A stretch of DNA of 64,000 nt from Pectobacterium peruviense (GCF_002847345.1 NZ_LXFV01000013.1:124001-188000); one strand, 5' to 3'. Counted from the first letter of the stretch, positions 1 through 10,628 are shown. A program made the numbers and translations. Notes: generated by a model not told the origin, from the sequence alone.

Positions 1-1
1 C

Positions 2-2407
2 ACATCGCGCCGTAACTACTTCTCTGCGCTACCGCGCTGGCGGCAACGCTATATGAATGCGCAGCAAGAGCTGTTTACCCGCTTTAGCCATGCGAATACT
101 GACGATCGCGAAGACGGTGAATCAGACACCATCCAGACAAGCCGCGTACAGACGCTAGTGACGGTAACGCTGAGTCTGCTGTGTGCGGCACTGGCGCTGC
201 TGTGCATCACACAGCCATTTGATTTGCTATCGCAATTTATTTTCATGACGCTGCTGTGGGGCATTGCCATGCTCGTTCGCAATATGCCAGGACGCATGCC
301 GACGCTCATGATGATCGCCCTTTCTTTCACGGTCTCCTGCCGTTACCTGTGGTGGCGCTACACCGAAACGCTGAACTGGGACGATCCTGTCAGTCTGGTC
401 TGCGGTCTATTGCTGCTGGCAGCCGAAACCTATGCCTGGGTCGTGTTGGTTCTCGGCTATTTCCAGACGATCTGGCCGCTCAACCGCCACCCTGTTTCGC
501 TGCCGGAAGACAGCAAAACGTGGCCGACCGTCGATCTCATGATTCCAACCTACAATGAACCGTTGAGCGTCGTGAAACCGACGGTATATGCCGCGTTGGG
601 TATCGATTGGCCTAAAGACAAGCTCAACATTTATATTCTGGATGACGGCGGTCGTGCCGAATTTAAAGCCTTCGCAGAGGAGGTTGGCGTCCATTACATC
701 GCCCGCGTTACACACGAGCATGCCAAAGCCGGGAATATCAACAACGCCCTGAAGCAGGCAACAGGCGAGTTCGTCGCCATTTTCGACTGCGACCACGTCC
801 CTACCCGCTCCTTTCTGCAATTAACCATGGGTTGGTTTTTCAAAGACAAAAAGCTGGCGATGTTACAAACGCCACACCATTTCTTCTCACCCGACCCGTT
901 TGAACGCAATCTGGGACGCTTCCGCCGCACACCCAACGAAGGCACGCTGTTCTACGGTTTGGTTCAGGACGGTAACGACATGTGGGACGCCACATTCTTC
1001 TGCGGTTCCTGCGCCATCCTGCGGCGTAAACCGCTGGATGAGATTAGCGGCATCGCCGTCGAAACGGTGACGGAGGATGCCCACACCTCGCTGCGCCTGC
1101 ACCGTCGTGGATACAGCTCAGCCTATATTCGCATTCCGCAGGCGGCTGGACTGGCGACCGAAAGCCTCTCAGCCCACATCGGGCAACGTATTCGCTGGGC
1201 GCGCGGCATGGTGCAAATTTTCAGGTTGGATAACCCGCTGTTCGGCAAAGGGCTGAAGCTAGGGCAGCGCTTGTGTTATGCCAACGCCATGATGCACTTT
1301 CTGTCTGGGATTCCCCGGCTGATCTTCCTGACCGCGCCGCTGGCATTTCTCCTGATGCACGCTTACATCATTTTCGCCCCCGCGTTGGCGATTGCGCTCT
1401 ACGTACTGCCGCACATGGTGCACGCCAGCCTGACCAACTCGCGCATTCAGGGCCGCTACCGCCACTCTTTCTGGAGTGAAATCTATGAAACCGTGCTGGC
1501 GTGGTACATCGCTCGTCCCACCACCGTCGCGCTGTTTAACCCGCACAAAGGGAAATTCAACGTGACAGCCAAGGGTGGGCTCGTTGAAGAACAGCATGTC
1601 GACTGGGTGATTACGCGGCCTTATCTGGTACTGGTGCTGCTGAATATCGCCGGGGTGGCGTATGGCATCTGGCGTCTGATTTATGGGCCGTCGGAAGAGA
1701 TCATGACGGTGCTCATCAGCCTGCTTTGGGTCGTGTACAACATGACGATTTTAGGCGGTGCCGTCGCGGTTGCGGTCGAAGCCAAGCAGGTGCGTCAGGC
1801 ACACCGCGTGGAGATGTCGATGTCCGCGTCCATCCTTCGCGCCGATGGTCATCTTTTCCCCTGTGTCCTGCGCGACTACTCTGATGGCGGTGTGGGCGTT
1901 GAAGCCCGCGAATCCGGCATTCTTCAGGTTGGAGATAACGTTTCGCTGTTGCTAAAACGCGGCCAGCAAGAGTACGCCTTCCCTTTCAGCGTCACTCGCG
2001 CGTTCGACAACAAGATTGGCCTGCGGATGATCAACCTGACCATCCGCCAGCATATTGATTTCATTCAATGTACCTTTGCGCGCGCCGATACCTGGGCGCT
2101 CTGGCAAGACAGTTTCCCTCAGGATAAACCGGTTGAAAGTTTGGTGGATGTACTGGCACTCGGCTTTCGCGGCTACCTGCGTCTGGCAGATTACGCACCG
2201 CCCGTCATACGCAATATTATCCTCGCCTTCCTCAACATCGTGGTGTGGGTAGTGTCATTCATCCCGCGCTATGTAGGGAGACGCACCGCAACAGAACAGC
2301 CGAGTGCTGCGCTGCCGGAAAAAGCCGTACATCAGGGTAAGGCACCGCCTACCCATGAAACACGATTTGCACAAGAGAACCTGTTTACAGAAAAGACAGT
2401 GGCTTGA
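2..2407 (+). CDS. bcsA: Cellulose synthase catalytic subunit BcsA (5' end outside window)
   Basis: Inner-membrane GT2 glycosyltransferase that polymerises UDP-glucose into beta-1,4-glucan and is activated by cyclic di-GMP. The first in-frame ATG is at 53, but the frame is open back to base 2 and the codons before the ATG still resemble BcsA, so the true start lies upstream; E. coli BcsA is about 870 residues and about 801 are visible here. Numbering from the ATG at 53, the GT2 motifs are LDDGG near 196, DCD at 245-247, TED at 340-342 and QRIRW at 378-382. The C-terminal PilZ domain has RQAHR near 580 and DYSDGG about 30 residues later, the c-di-GMP binding signature. Several hydrophobic segments flank the catalytic loop. 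It is the first visible gene of the bcs operon, with bcsB 74 bases downstream. Confidence 0.97.
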   Translation, partial: TSRRNYFSALPRWRQRYMNAQQELFTRFSHANTDDREDGESDTIQTSRVQTLVTVTLSLLCAALALLCITQPFDLLSQFIFMTLLWGIAMLVRNMPGRMPTLMMIALSFTVSCRYLWWRYTETLNWDDPVSLVCGLLLLAAETYAWVVLVLGYFQTIWPLNRHPVSLPEDSKTWPTVDLMIPTYNEPLSVVKPTVYAALGIDWPKDKLNIYILDDGGRAEFKAFAEEVGVHYIARVTHEHAKAGNINNALKQATGEFVAIFDCDHVPTRSFLQLTMGWFFKDKKLAMLQTPHHFFSPDPFERNLGRFRRTPNEGTLFYGLVQDGNDMWDATFFCGSCAILRRKPLDEISGIAVETVTEDAHTSLRLHRRGYSSAYIRIPQAAGLATESLSAHIGQRIRWARGMVQIFRLDNPLFGKGLKLGQRLCYANAMMHFLSGIPRLIFLTAPLAFLLMHAYIIFAPALAIALYVLPHMVHASLTNSRIQGRYRHSFWSEIYETVLAWYIARPTTVALFNPHKGKFNVTAKGGLVEEQHVDWVITRPYLVLVLLNIAGVAYGIWRLIYGPSEEIMTVLISLLWVVYNMTILGGAVAVAVEAKQVRQAHRVEMSMSASILRADGHLFPCVLRDYSDGGVGVEARESGILQVGDNVSLLLKRGQQEYAFPFSVTRAFDNKIGLRMINLTIRQHIDFIQCTFARADTWALWQDSFPQDKPVESLVDVLALGFRGYLRLADYAPPVIRNIILAFLNIVVWVVSFIPRYVGRRTATEQPSAALPEKAVHQGKAPPTHETRFAQENLFTEKTVA

Positions 2408-2432
2408 TTGCCATTCACAGGCCGTGATCAAC

Positions 2433-2460
2433 GGTCTTTTTCCCGACAAAGAAAAAGACC
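2433..2460 (+). other. Hairpin between bcsA and bcsB
   Basis: A perfect 9-bp inverted repeat, GGTCTTTTT and AAAAAGACC, separated by 10 bases. It sits just after the bcsA stop and ends about 20 bases before bcsB. No T-run follows, so a full terminator is unlikely. It may be an mRNA stability or processing element; that role is inferred. Confidence 0.5.
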
Positions 2461-2481
2461 CTTAACATTGATGATGACACG

Positions 2482-4824
2482 ATGACGAAAAAAATAATCT
2501 GGTTCACCGCATTGGCTTTAGGCGTCAGCTCATTATCTCAGGCTGTCACCGCGCCGCACGCACAAACACCGGCCGCGGGAGGCGCCACTCAGCCGCCCGC
2601 CACTGCTGCCACCGCAACACCAGCGATGGCTACACCTGCGACGAGCATGCCCACCATCCCGCTGGTGCAACCATCAGCCAACGCTGCGTTGCGTAACGTG
2701 GTGATACCGTTTGCGCAAATCGCGCCTGCTCCGGGCAACTTTGCACTACGCGGTATCAATCCCGACGGGCAGATTGAATTCGGCGTTCGTAGTGACGAAG
2801 TGGTGACGCAGGCCTCGCTCGATCTTGAATTTACCCCGTCGCCGGCGCTAATCCCCACCGAGTCTCATATCAAGGTTTACCTGAACAATGAGCTGATGGG
2901 CGTCACCGCAATTGGCAAAGAGCAGATGGGTAAATCGAATCGCGTCCGTATTCCTATCGATCCGCGTTACATCACGGACTTCAACCGCCTGCAATTGGTC
3001 TTCGTCGGTCATTATCAGAACATCTGTGAAAACCCAGCCAGCACCAGCCTGTGGCTGGATGTCAGCAAAGCCAGCTCGCTCAATCTGCAATTCCAGAAGC
3101 TGACGCTGAAGGACGATCTATCGCCGTTCCCTGCACCGTTTTTTGACAGCCGCGATACCCGTCCGCTGACATTGCCTATCGTCTTTGCCGGCCAGCCGGA
3201 TCTGGTGCAACAGCGCGCCGCAGCCATGCTCGCCTCTTGGTTTGGCAGCAAAGCGCAATGGCGCGGGCAGTCCTTCCCTGCCCTCTTCAACCAATTGCCG
3301 GATCGCCACGGCATTGTTTTCGCCACCAACGATAAGCGACCGGATTTCTTACGCGATACCCCGGCCGTAAACGGGCCAACCGTATCTATCATCAGCCACC
3401 CTGACGATCCTCACGTTAAACTGCTGTTGGTACAGGGTCGCGATGACAATGAGTTGCTCACCGCCGTGCAGGGCATCGCACAGGGGAATACGCTGTTCCG
3501 TGGGCAAAGCGTCACCATCGATAAGGTCGAACAGCTTGCCTCACGCCAGCCGTATGATGCGCCAAATTGGGTACGCACAGACCGCCCAATGACCTTTGCC
3601 GAGCTTCAGCAATATAACGAACAGTTGCAAACCGACGGTATTGTCCCTCGGCCGATTTCACTGACCATGAACCTGCCGCCCGATCTGTTCCTTATCCGCA
3701 GTCAGGGCATCGATATGCGTCTGAAATATCGCTACACCGCGCCGCAGATTCAGGATGGATCACGTCTGAGTATCAACCTGAACAACCAGTTCGTGCAGGC
3801 TTTCTCGCTGGCACCGGAGCACGACCAGAACTCCCTGTTGATGCGCCTGCCACTCACGCAGGGGTTATGGGATTCCGACAAGAGCCTGTCTATTCCGGCG
3901 CTGAAGCTAGGCACCACCAACCAACTGCGCTTTGACTTCAACTACACCACACTGCTCTCCAGCGGCACGGCTGACCGTTGCGAAACCTATACGCCGGTCG
4001 TGAATCACGCCGTCATCGACGGCAGTTCAACCATTAACTTCTCTGGTTATCGCCACTTTATGGCGATGCCAGATCTGCGTGCCTTTGCCAATGCAGGCTA
4101 CCCGTTCAGCCGACTGGCTGATCTGTCACAAACGCTGGTGCTGGTGAACAAACAGCCGCAACCCGCTCAGGTCAGTGCGCTACTGAACGCCATCGGCAAC
4201 ATTGGAGCACAAACCGGTTACCCAGCCTTAGCGGTACAGCTCAGCGATGACTGGACACAGGTAGACAAGCAGGACAGCGACATTTTGATGATCGGCGCTA
4301 TCCCGCCTGAACTGCACGACGACGGCAAAATCAACCTGCTGGTCGAGCAAACGCAAAGCTGGATCAAGCAACCAACGCGTCAGACCGTCATCCCAGACAT
4401 GGGCTCGCCCGAATCTGACGCGAAGCCAGACAGCAAAACCACCGTCAGCAGTGACGGAGCAATGTCGGCAATTATTGGCTTCCAGTCTCCGTACCATGAC
4501 CAGCGCAGCGTTGTCGCACTATTAGCCGATAGCCCGCAGGGCTATACGCTACTCAACAACGCGCTGATCGACAGCGAAAAAAGAGCCTCGTTGTTTGGTT
4601 CCGTTTCCGTCATCCGTGAATCGGGCATCAATAATCTGCGAGTCGGCGACGTTTATTATGTCGGCCACCTGCCGTGGTGGGAGCGTATCTGGCACGCGCT
4701 GGCACAGCATCCTATCTGGCTGGCCATCATATCGACCCTTACCGTTATCATTATTGCCTGGCTGCTGTGGCGTGGCCTGAAATTCTTCAGCCGCCGCCGT
4801 CTGTCGCCGGATGAAAGGGATTAG
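2482..4824 (+). CDS. bcsB: Cellulose synthase periplasmic subunit BcsB
   Basis: Membrane-anchored periplasmic partner of BcsA that guides the nascent glucan across the periplasm. 780 residues, the same size as E. coli BcsB. It starts with a signal peptide (about 1-22), then an Ala/Pro/Thr-rich low-complexity stretch (about 25-65), then the large domain built of alternating carbohydrate-binding and flavodoxin-like units. It ends with one C-terminal transmembrane helix (about 750-770) and a basic tail, as expected for the anchor that packs against BcsA. bcsZ follows after 6 bases. Confidence 0.96.
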   Translation: MTKKIIWFTALALGVSSLSQAVTAPHAQTPAAGGATQPPATAATATPAMATPATSMPTIPLVQPSANAALRNVVIPFAQIAPAPGNFALRGINPDGQIEFGVRSDEVVTQASLDLEFTPSPALIPTESHIKVYLNNELMGVTAIGKEQMGKSNRVRIPIDPRYITDFNRLQLVFVGHYQNICENPASTSLWLDVSKASSLNLQFQKLTLKDDLSPFPAPFFDSRDTRPLTLPIVFAGQPDLVQQRAAAMLASWFGSKAQWRGQSFPALFNQLPDRHGIVFATNDKRPDFLRDTPAVNGPTVSIISHPDDPHVKLLLVQGRDDNELLTAVQGIAQGNTLFRGQSVTIDKVEQLASRQPYDAPNWVRTDRPMTFAELQQYNEQLQTDGIVPRPISLTMNLPPDLFLIRSQGIDMRLKYRYTAPQIQDGSRLSINLNNQFVQAFSLAPEHDQNSLLMRLPLTQGLWDSDKSLSIPALKLGTTNQLRFDFNYTTLLSSGTADRCETYTPVVNHAVIDGSSTINFSGYRHFMAMPDLRAFANAGYPFSRLADLSQTLVLVNKQPQPAQVSALLNAIGNIGAQTGYPALAVQLSDDWTQVDKQDSDILMIGAIPPELHDDGKINLLVEQTQSWIKQPTRQTVIPDMGSPESDAKPDSKTTVSSDGAMSAIIGFQSPYHDQRSVVALLADSPQGYTLLNNALIDSEKRASLFGSVSVIRESGINNLRVGDVYYVGHLPWWERIWHALAQHPIWLAIISTLTVIIIAWLLWRGLKFFSRRRLSPDERD

Positions 4825-4830
4825 CGCACC

Positions 4831-5946
4831 ATGCCACGCGTGCTGCGCTACCTGATCCCCACGCTGTTGTGGCTATGGGCTTCCCTAGCCACTGCGGCTG
4901 TTTGCGACTGGCCCGCCTGGGAGCAGTACAAGCAGCATTACATCAGCGAGGAAGGACGGGTGATTGATACCTCAACACCCAATAAGATCACCACGTCCGA
5001 AGGGCAAAGCTACGCCATGTTCTTTGCGCTGGTCGCCAACGATCGCGTGATGTTTGAGCGGTTGCTGAAATGGACGGAAGACAACCTGTCCGCTGGCGAT
5101 TTACGCGCTAACTTGCCTGCCTGGCTGTGGGGAGAAAGCAAAGATAAGCAGTGGGCGGTGCTGGATCCGAACTCCGCATCCGACGCCGATCTGTGGATTG
5201 CCTATAACCTGCTCGAAGCCGGTCGGCTATGGAAAGATGCACGTTATAAGACGCTCGGCACCGCGCTGCTCGCGCGTATCGCCAAGGAAGAGGTCGTTAA
5301 CATTCCAGGGCTGGGCCTGATGCTCTTGCCCGGCAAAGTGGGCTTCGCAGAGAAAGAGAGCTGGCGCGTAAACCCGAGCTATCTTCCGCCACAGTTGTTG
5401 GCTCGTTTTGCTCCGCTGGGTGAAACGTGGAAAACCATGCAGCGCACCACGCAGCGCCTGCTGCTGGAAACCGCGCCAAAAGGATTTTCGCCTGATTGGG
5501 TCATCTGGCAAAAAGGCAAAGGCTGGCAACCCGATACCACCAAACCCAATATCGGCAGCTATGACGCCATTCGCGTCTACCTGTGGGCAGGGATGATGGC
5601 TGACAGCAGTAAAGGGAAAGCCGACTTGATCAAACAGTTTCAACCGATGATTCAACAGACGATTCAGCAGGGTTTTCCGCCCGAAAAAGCGAACACCGCG
5701 ACAGGCGTGGTCACCGGACAAGGGTCAGTCGGGTTTTCCGCCTCACTGCTTCCGATGCTATCCCGCCAGCCGGATGCGCTAGCTGCCCAGCGGCAACGAC
5801 TCGCCGCGAATCCACCGGGTGACGATGCCTATTTCTCTGCTTCTCTGACGCTCTTCGGTCAGGGGTGGGATGAGAAGCGCTACCGCTTCACGTCACAAGG
5901 CCAACTTTTACCGTCGCGGGGCAGCCAATGCACAACAACACCGTAA
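4831..5946 (+). CDS. bcsZ: Periplasmic endo-1,4-beta-glucanase BcsZ (GH8)
   Basis: Family GH8 cellulase that trims cellulose during secretion. 371 residues with a signal peptide of about 22 residues ending in ATA-AVC. The GH8 catalytic pair is visible: Glu57 in TSEGQSYAM and Asp245 in IGSYDAIRVY; the SDADLW motif lies at 117-122. The last 19 bases overlap the start of bcsC, which implies coupled translation. It is in the usual enterobacterial position between bcsB and bcsC. Confidence 0.95.
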   Translation: MPRVLRYLIPTLLWLWASLATAAVCDWPAWEQYKQHYISEEGRVIDTSTPNKITTSEGQSYAMFFALVANDRVMFERLLKWTEDNLSAGDLRANLPAWLWGESKDKQWAVLDPNSASDADLWIAYNLLEAGRLWKDARYKTLGTALLARIAKEEVVNIPGLGLMLLPGKVGFAEKESWRVNPSYLPPQLLARFAPLGETWKTMQRTTQRLLLETAPKGFSPDWVIWQKGKGWQPDTTKPNIGSYDAIRVYLWAGMMADSSKGKADLIKQFQPMIQQTIQQGFPPEKANTATGVVTGQGSVGFSASLLPMLSRQPDALAAQRQRLAANPPGDDAYFSASLTLFGQGWDEKRYRFTSQGQLLPSRGSQCTTTP

Positions 5947-8900
5947 ACTGGCTGCGCCTCCTCCCGTTATTACTGGTTGCTGCGCCGCAGGCATACAGCG
6001 CGGAAACCGCGTCGCCAGAGCAGTTCCTGATGGAGCAGGTGCGCTTGGGAGAAGCCAGCAACAAAGACGACATCGTGCGTCAGTCGCTCTATCGACTGGA
6101 GCTGATCGACCCAGATAGCCCAGAGGTTATCGCCGCCAGATTCCGGCTGGTGCTGCGTCAAGGCGATCAGGCGCAGGCACGCCAGCAGTTGGAAAAGCTA
6201 AAAGCGGTGGCACCCGACTCTGCCATCTACCGTCAGTCAGCAATAACGCTGGCGCTGACGCAAGAAGAGCCGCGTAAACAATTACAGCAGGCTCGCTTGT
6301 TATCTACCGCCGGACGCTATGCAGAAGCCAAAGCGCAGTACGACGCGCTCTTTCAAGGCGATCCGCCAACGCTCGATCTTGCCGTAGAGTATTGGCGTCT
6401 GGTTTCACGCTTGCCCGACCAGCAACCTCTTGCAATCAAGCAACTGGAGACGTTGGATCAAGCCTACCCTAATAATGTGCCGCTGCGCATGGCGCTGGCG
6501 CGCTTGTTGTTTAGCCAGAATCGTAGCGAACAAGCCTATCCTCTACTGAAACAGCTTTCTAACGACCCCGTCGGACGTAGTCAGGCAGCATCGCTGTGGC
6601 TGGAAATTATTAGCCGGATGCTGGTCACGCCACAAAGTGTGGCTGAACTAAACCGTTTTCTGACCGTGTTTGATGAAGGCGAGCAGGCAGAAACCGCACG
6701 TAAAGAACTCAGTCGTCAGCAGGGAATATTAGCCGATCCTGTTTATCAGGGGCGGCTGCGCGCACTGGCGCAGATTGAAGATGGCGGCGGCAATAGCGCC
6801 ACGCTTGGTGAGTTGAATAAGTCGCTGGCTACCACGCCAAACGACCCTGAACTGATCGGCGCGATTGGCCTGGTTTACCTGCGTGCTGGCGATCGGGTAA
6901 AAGCGCTGGCGCAGTTCCAGAAAGCATTACAGGCGGATGTTAACCGCCTGAACAGTGGTAAATGGGAAGGGCTCATCCAAAGCACGCAATATTGGATCAC
7001 CATTGCGGAAGGCGACAACGCGCTAAAAGCGAACAACCTACCGCTGGCGCGACAGAAATATCAGCAGGCACGCCAGATGGATAATACCAACGCCTATGCG
7101 CTGATTGGTTTGGGCGACGTGGCCGTTGCCAGTAAAAATGATGCTGCCGCCCAGCCGCTCTATCAACAGGCTTTACATATTGAACCCAGCAATGACAACG
7201 CCTTGCGCGGTCTGGTTGGTATTTATCAACGTCAATCGCCGGAGAAAGCGCTGGCTTACCTCAACAGCCTGCCGCGCAGCCAGCAGAATACGATGCGGGA
7301 AACATTTGCCGCTCTGCAACTCGATATCCTGAAACAGCAGGCGGATCAGTTGCTGGAACAGCAGCAGTGGACACTGGCGGAAGAGAAGTATCGTCAGGTT
7401 AATCAGCAGGATCCCAACGATATTTGGTTTGCCTATCGCTATGCCCAAGTACTGCGCCAACGGGGGAAACCGCAGCAGGCGGACAGTGTGGTACAGCGTG
7501 CGACCGCCGTCCCCCCCGCCAACGCGGAAAAGAACTACGTTTACTCGCTTTACCTCTCGTCCACCAATCGCGATGAGCAAGCACTCGCTCACCTGAATAC
7601 GCTACCTGCGGCACAGTGGAACGACGACATGCGCGATTTGTCGAAGCGTCTGCTCATACAAACCACGCTGGCGAAAGCAGAAGCGATGCGTGATGCGGGT
7701 GACGAACCCGCTGCGATAGCGTTCCTGCGTCAGCAACCAGCCGACACGCGAATCGATCTGCTACTGGCAGACTGGGCGCTGGCTCGGGGTGAATACACAA
7801 CGGCGCTGGCAGAGTATCAACGTATCCGCACGCGTGAACCACAGAATCCTGACGCACAGTTGGGTGAGATCGATGCCTTTATCGCACAGGGGCAGCAAGA
7901 TGAGGCGCGCCAGCGCCTGAACCAACTCCCCACGCAGGCGGTTGATACACTCAACGGCCAGCGACGCGTCGCCAACGCCTGGCAAGCGGTAGGGAATTCG
8001 CAAAAATCGACAGCGCTTTTCCGTCAGCTAAAAATCGATGCACAGAAAGAGCCCGTCGGTCAGGGCAAAGCATTGGTCTACCGCGATGCGGCACGCGTTG
8101 AACAACAGCAATCGCAACCTGAGCAGGCACAACAGGATTATAAACAGGCCATGGTCGCCAGCGGCATTACCCCTGAGCTACCACAAAGCGACGATGACTA
8201 CACCCAACTGACACGTAATAAAAGCAGCGACGATTGGCTACAACGCAGCATCCGCGCCGATGCCGCAGATCTGTATCGCAAACAGGATATTATCGTCACT
8301 CTCGATCACGATTACGGGAGTTCAAGCGGAACAGGCGGGATTTCCGACCTGAGTGCTCACAACACCATGTTGCAAGTGGATATGCCGCTGTACGATGGCC
8401 GCGCCTTCTTCCGCACCGATACCGTGCAGATGAACGCGGGTTCTTTCTCAACGGACAGCAACGGCGCCTACCGGGAAACCTTCGGTACCTGCGCCACGCG
8501 GGACTGTTTCGACGGTAAATCGCAGAAAGCCACTGGCACCAGCGTTGCCGCAGGCTGGAAGAACGACCGTTGGTCGGCGGATATCGGCACCACGCCGCTC
8601 GGCTTTGATGTGGTCGATGTCGTCGGTGGTGCAAGCTATCGCGGAGACTGGCGGCAAATCGGCTGGACCGCGACGGCCTCGCGCCGCCCGATCTCCAGCT
8701 CATTACTGGCATTCGGCGGCACCAAAGATCCAGGCACGGGTATTACCTGGGGTGGCGTACGTGCGACGGGTGTCAGCCTTGGTCTGAGTTACGATCGGGG
8801 CGAAGCGCACGGCGTCTGGAGTGATTTCAGCGTCCACCAAATTACGGGTAAAAACGTGGCCGATAACGATCGCGCCCGTGCAATGGCAGGCTATTACTAC

Positions 8901-9407
8901 AAGCTGATTAACGAGGATAACCAACGCGTCACGGTCGGTCTGAACAGCATGTGGTGGCGCCACCAGAAAGACTTAAGCGGCTACTCACTCGGTCAGGGCG
9001 GCTACTACAGCCCACAGCAATATTTCTCGCTGGGCGTGCCGGTAAACTATCGGCAGCGGACAGAAAACTGGTCATGGGAACTCGGTGGGTCGGTGTCATG
9101 GTCACGTTCCTCCACCAAAAACCAGCGTCGCTACCCGCTTGTCGGCCTGCTCGGCAACGCCGTGCTCACCGACAGAAACGACATCGAACAGGGCAGCAGC
9201 AGTTCCGGATTCGGCTACACGGCTCGCGCCATCGTCGAACGCCGCCTCAGTTCACACTGGACGCTGGGTGTGGGTATCGACATTCAGCAAGCGAAGGACT
9301 ACACCCCAAGTCACGGCCTCCTCTACCTGCGCTACTCCGTTTCCGGCTGGCAGGGCGATCTCGACAGCCCACCACAGCCGCTTACACCGTATGCGGACTT
9401 TAAATAG
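5928..9407 (+). CDS. bcsC: Cellulose export outer-membrane protein BcsC
   Basis: Outer-membrane exporter for cellulose. 1159 residues (E. coli about 1157). A signal peptide ends near residue 25. A long periplasmic arm of TPR repeats follows to about residue 780; repeats such as ALIGLGDVAVASKNDAAAQP are easy to see. The C-terminal third, from about residue 785, is a beta-barrel with alternating aromatic strands ending in TPYADFK. The start overlaps bcsZ by 19 bases. The stop lies only 5 bases from the stop of the convergent AraC-family gene, with no terminator visible between them. Confidence 0.95.
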   Translation: MHNNTVNWLRLLPLLLVAAPQAYSAETASPEQFLMEQVRLGEASNKDDIVRQSLYRLELIDPDSPEVIAARFRLVLRQGDQAQARQQLEKLKAVAPDSAIYRQSAITLALTQEEPRKQLQQARLLSTAGRYAEAKAQYDALFQGDPPTLDLAVEYWRLVSRLPDQQPLAIKQLETLDQAYPNNVPLRMALARLLFSQNRSEQAYPLLKQLSNDPVGRSQAASLWLEIISRMLVTPQSVAELNRFLTVFDEGEQAETARKELSRQQGILADPVYQGRLRALAQIEDGGGNSATLGELNKSLATTPNDPELIGAIGLVYLRAGDRVKALAQFQKALQADVNRLNSGKWEGLIQSTQYWITIAEGDNALKANNLPLARQKYQQARQMDNTNAYALIGLGDVAVASKNDAAAQPLYQQALHIEPSNDNALRGLVGIYQRQSPEKALAYLNSLPRSQQNTMRETFAALQLDILKQQADQLLEQQQWTLAEEKYRQVNQQDPNDIWFAYRYAQVLRQRGKPQQADSVVQRATAVPPANAEKNYVYSLYLSSTNRDEQALAHLNTLPAAQWNDDMRDLSKRLLIQTTLAKAEAMRDAGDEPAAIAFLRQQPADTRIDLLLADWALARGEYTTALAEYQRIRTREPQNPDAQLGEIDAFIAQGQQDEARQRLNQLPTQAVDTLNGQRRVANAWQAVGNSQKSTALFRQLKIDAQKEPVGQGKALVYRDAARVEQQQSQPEQAQQDYKQAMVASGITPELPQSDDDYTQLTRNKSSDDWLQRSIRADAADLYRKQDIIVTLDHDYGSSSGTGGISDLSAHNTMLQVDMPLYDGRAFFRTDTVQMNAGSFSTDSNGAYRETFGTCATRDCFDGKSQKATGTSVAAGWKNDRWSADIGTTPLGFDVVDVVGGASYRGDWRQIGWTATASRRPISSSLLAFGGTKDPGTGITWGGVRATGVSLGLSYDRGEAHGVWSDFSVHQITGKNVADNDRARAMAGYYYKLINEDNQRVTVGLNSMWWRHQKDLSGYSLGQGGYYSPQQYFSLGVPVNYRQRTENWSWELGGSVSWSRSSTKNQRRYPLVGLLGNAVLTDRNDIEQGSSSSGFGYTARAIVERRLSSHWTLGVGIDIQQAKDYTPSHGLLYLRYSVSGWQGDLDSPPQPLTPYADFK

Positions 9408-9412
9408 CAGCA

Positions 9413-10471
9413 TCAGGAAAGATTAAGCGCTTCGCTTTTGCGCCACTGCCGCGGGCTGATGCCAAACCAGCGACGGAATGCGCGGGAAAAGGCGCTCACC
9501 TCGGAATAGCCGAGCAGCAGCGCCATTTCCGAAATCGGCAGTTGCTTCTGTTGAAGATAGTGCGTCGCCATTTCACAGCGCAGCTTGTCTACCAGCAGCG
9601 AGAAACTAAGTCCTTCTTCCCGCAGGCGGCGCTGGAGCGACCAACTGGACAAGCCGACCTTATCCGCCACCTCTTCCAGCGTCGGTTCTTTCTGCATCAA
9701 TAACAGATGAACCTGCGTGCGCACCTGATCGACAATACTTTGCTGTGGCGACGTTTCATTCAGGCGGCGAATGGCATCCTGCATCACCAGCAGCAGCGTC
9801 ATATCGCGATCCGGCATAGTGCGGGCCAGTTGGTGTTTGGGAATAAGCAGAGAGTTATAGGGTTGGTCGAAATAAACGGGCGCATCGAACACCTTACAGT
9901 GCTCATGCCACATTTCAGGTCGCGGATGCTCAAAATGCACTTCGCGTGGCGCCCAGTGCTTGCCCAAGACATGGCGAATCAGATTGAGCAACATACCGAG
10001 TGTCAACTCAGCATCCTGACGGCGGTGCAGAATGGCACCGTGCCGGACTTGATAATCCAGCCGCCAGCAGTCACCTTTATCGACCATGCGCGTCAGCGTG
10101 TCGTGCTGATGGCAAGGAAACGCCTTCACCACATTGTGCAGCGCCTGCTCCAGCGTATCCGAACATAAACCGATATAACCGATCAGGCCTAATGACTGCG
10201 GTTTAAACTGCTTGCCGTAGCGTAAACCGAAATTATCAACGCCCGAATTACGCGCCGCTTCCTCCATCACACGGCAATAATTCACCAGCCCCAGACTAAG
10301 CGTCGGGCTGGCGAGTTGCTCAGGATCGACGCCGCTGATGCCGAAGATACGATCGGCATCGCCACCGTTATCATGAATAAAGTCGCCAAGCCCGCTTGCC
10401 GCCGCCGCCAGAACACCACAGTTGCGGGAGAACGCCGCATTCAGCGCCGAAGAGTACGTCACGTTTTCCAT
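9413..10471 (-). CDS. AraC-family transcriptional regulator (OruR/ArgR-like architecture)
   Basis: 352-residue regulator. The N-terminal two thirds match the 'arabinose-binding domain of AraC, N-term' type found in OruR-like regulators of amino-acid and amine catabolism. The C-terminal 100 residues form a double HTH with the AraC signature LLGYSEVSAFSRAFRRWFG near residues 322-340. A GAGGTG Shine-Dalgarno sequence precedes the ATG. The gene lies just downstream of the kinase gene on the same strand, so it probably controls the adjacent kinase/permease/PLP-enzyme genes rather than bcs, with which it converges. The inducer is unknown. Confidence 0.85.
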   Translation of the reverse strand: MENVTYSSALNAAFSRNCGVLAAAASGLGDFIHDNGGDADRIFGISGVDPEQLASPTLSLGLVNYCRVMEEAARNSGVDNFGLRYGKQFKPQSLGLIGYIGLCSDTLEQALHNVVKAFPCHQHDTLTRMVDKGDCWRLDYQVRHGAILHRRQDAELTLGMLLNLIRHVLGKHWAPREVHFEHPRPEMWHEHCKVFDAPVYFDQPYNSLLIPKHQLARTMPDRDMTLLLVMQDAIRRLNETSPQQSIVDQVRTQVHLLLMQKEPTLEEVADKVGLSSWSLQRRLREEGLSFSLLVDKLRCEMATHYLQQKQLPISEMALLLGYSEVSAFSRAFRRWFGISPRQWRKSEALNLS

Positions 10472-10628
10472 TGCCTTTCACCTCGCCGTATCACACGGCC
10501 CGCCAACGGGCCATGGAGAGATCAGCAAGTTTCGTACCAGTCCGGAATAACGTAAAATCAATGGATTACAAACAACACACGAGGCGAACAGGCATTACCA
10601 TAGCGCAAGCTGCCCGCCTGTGGTGCAT

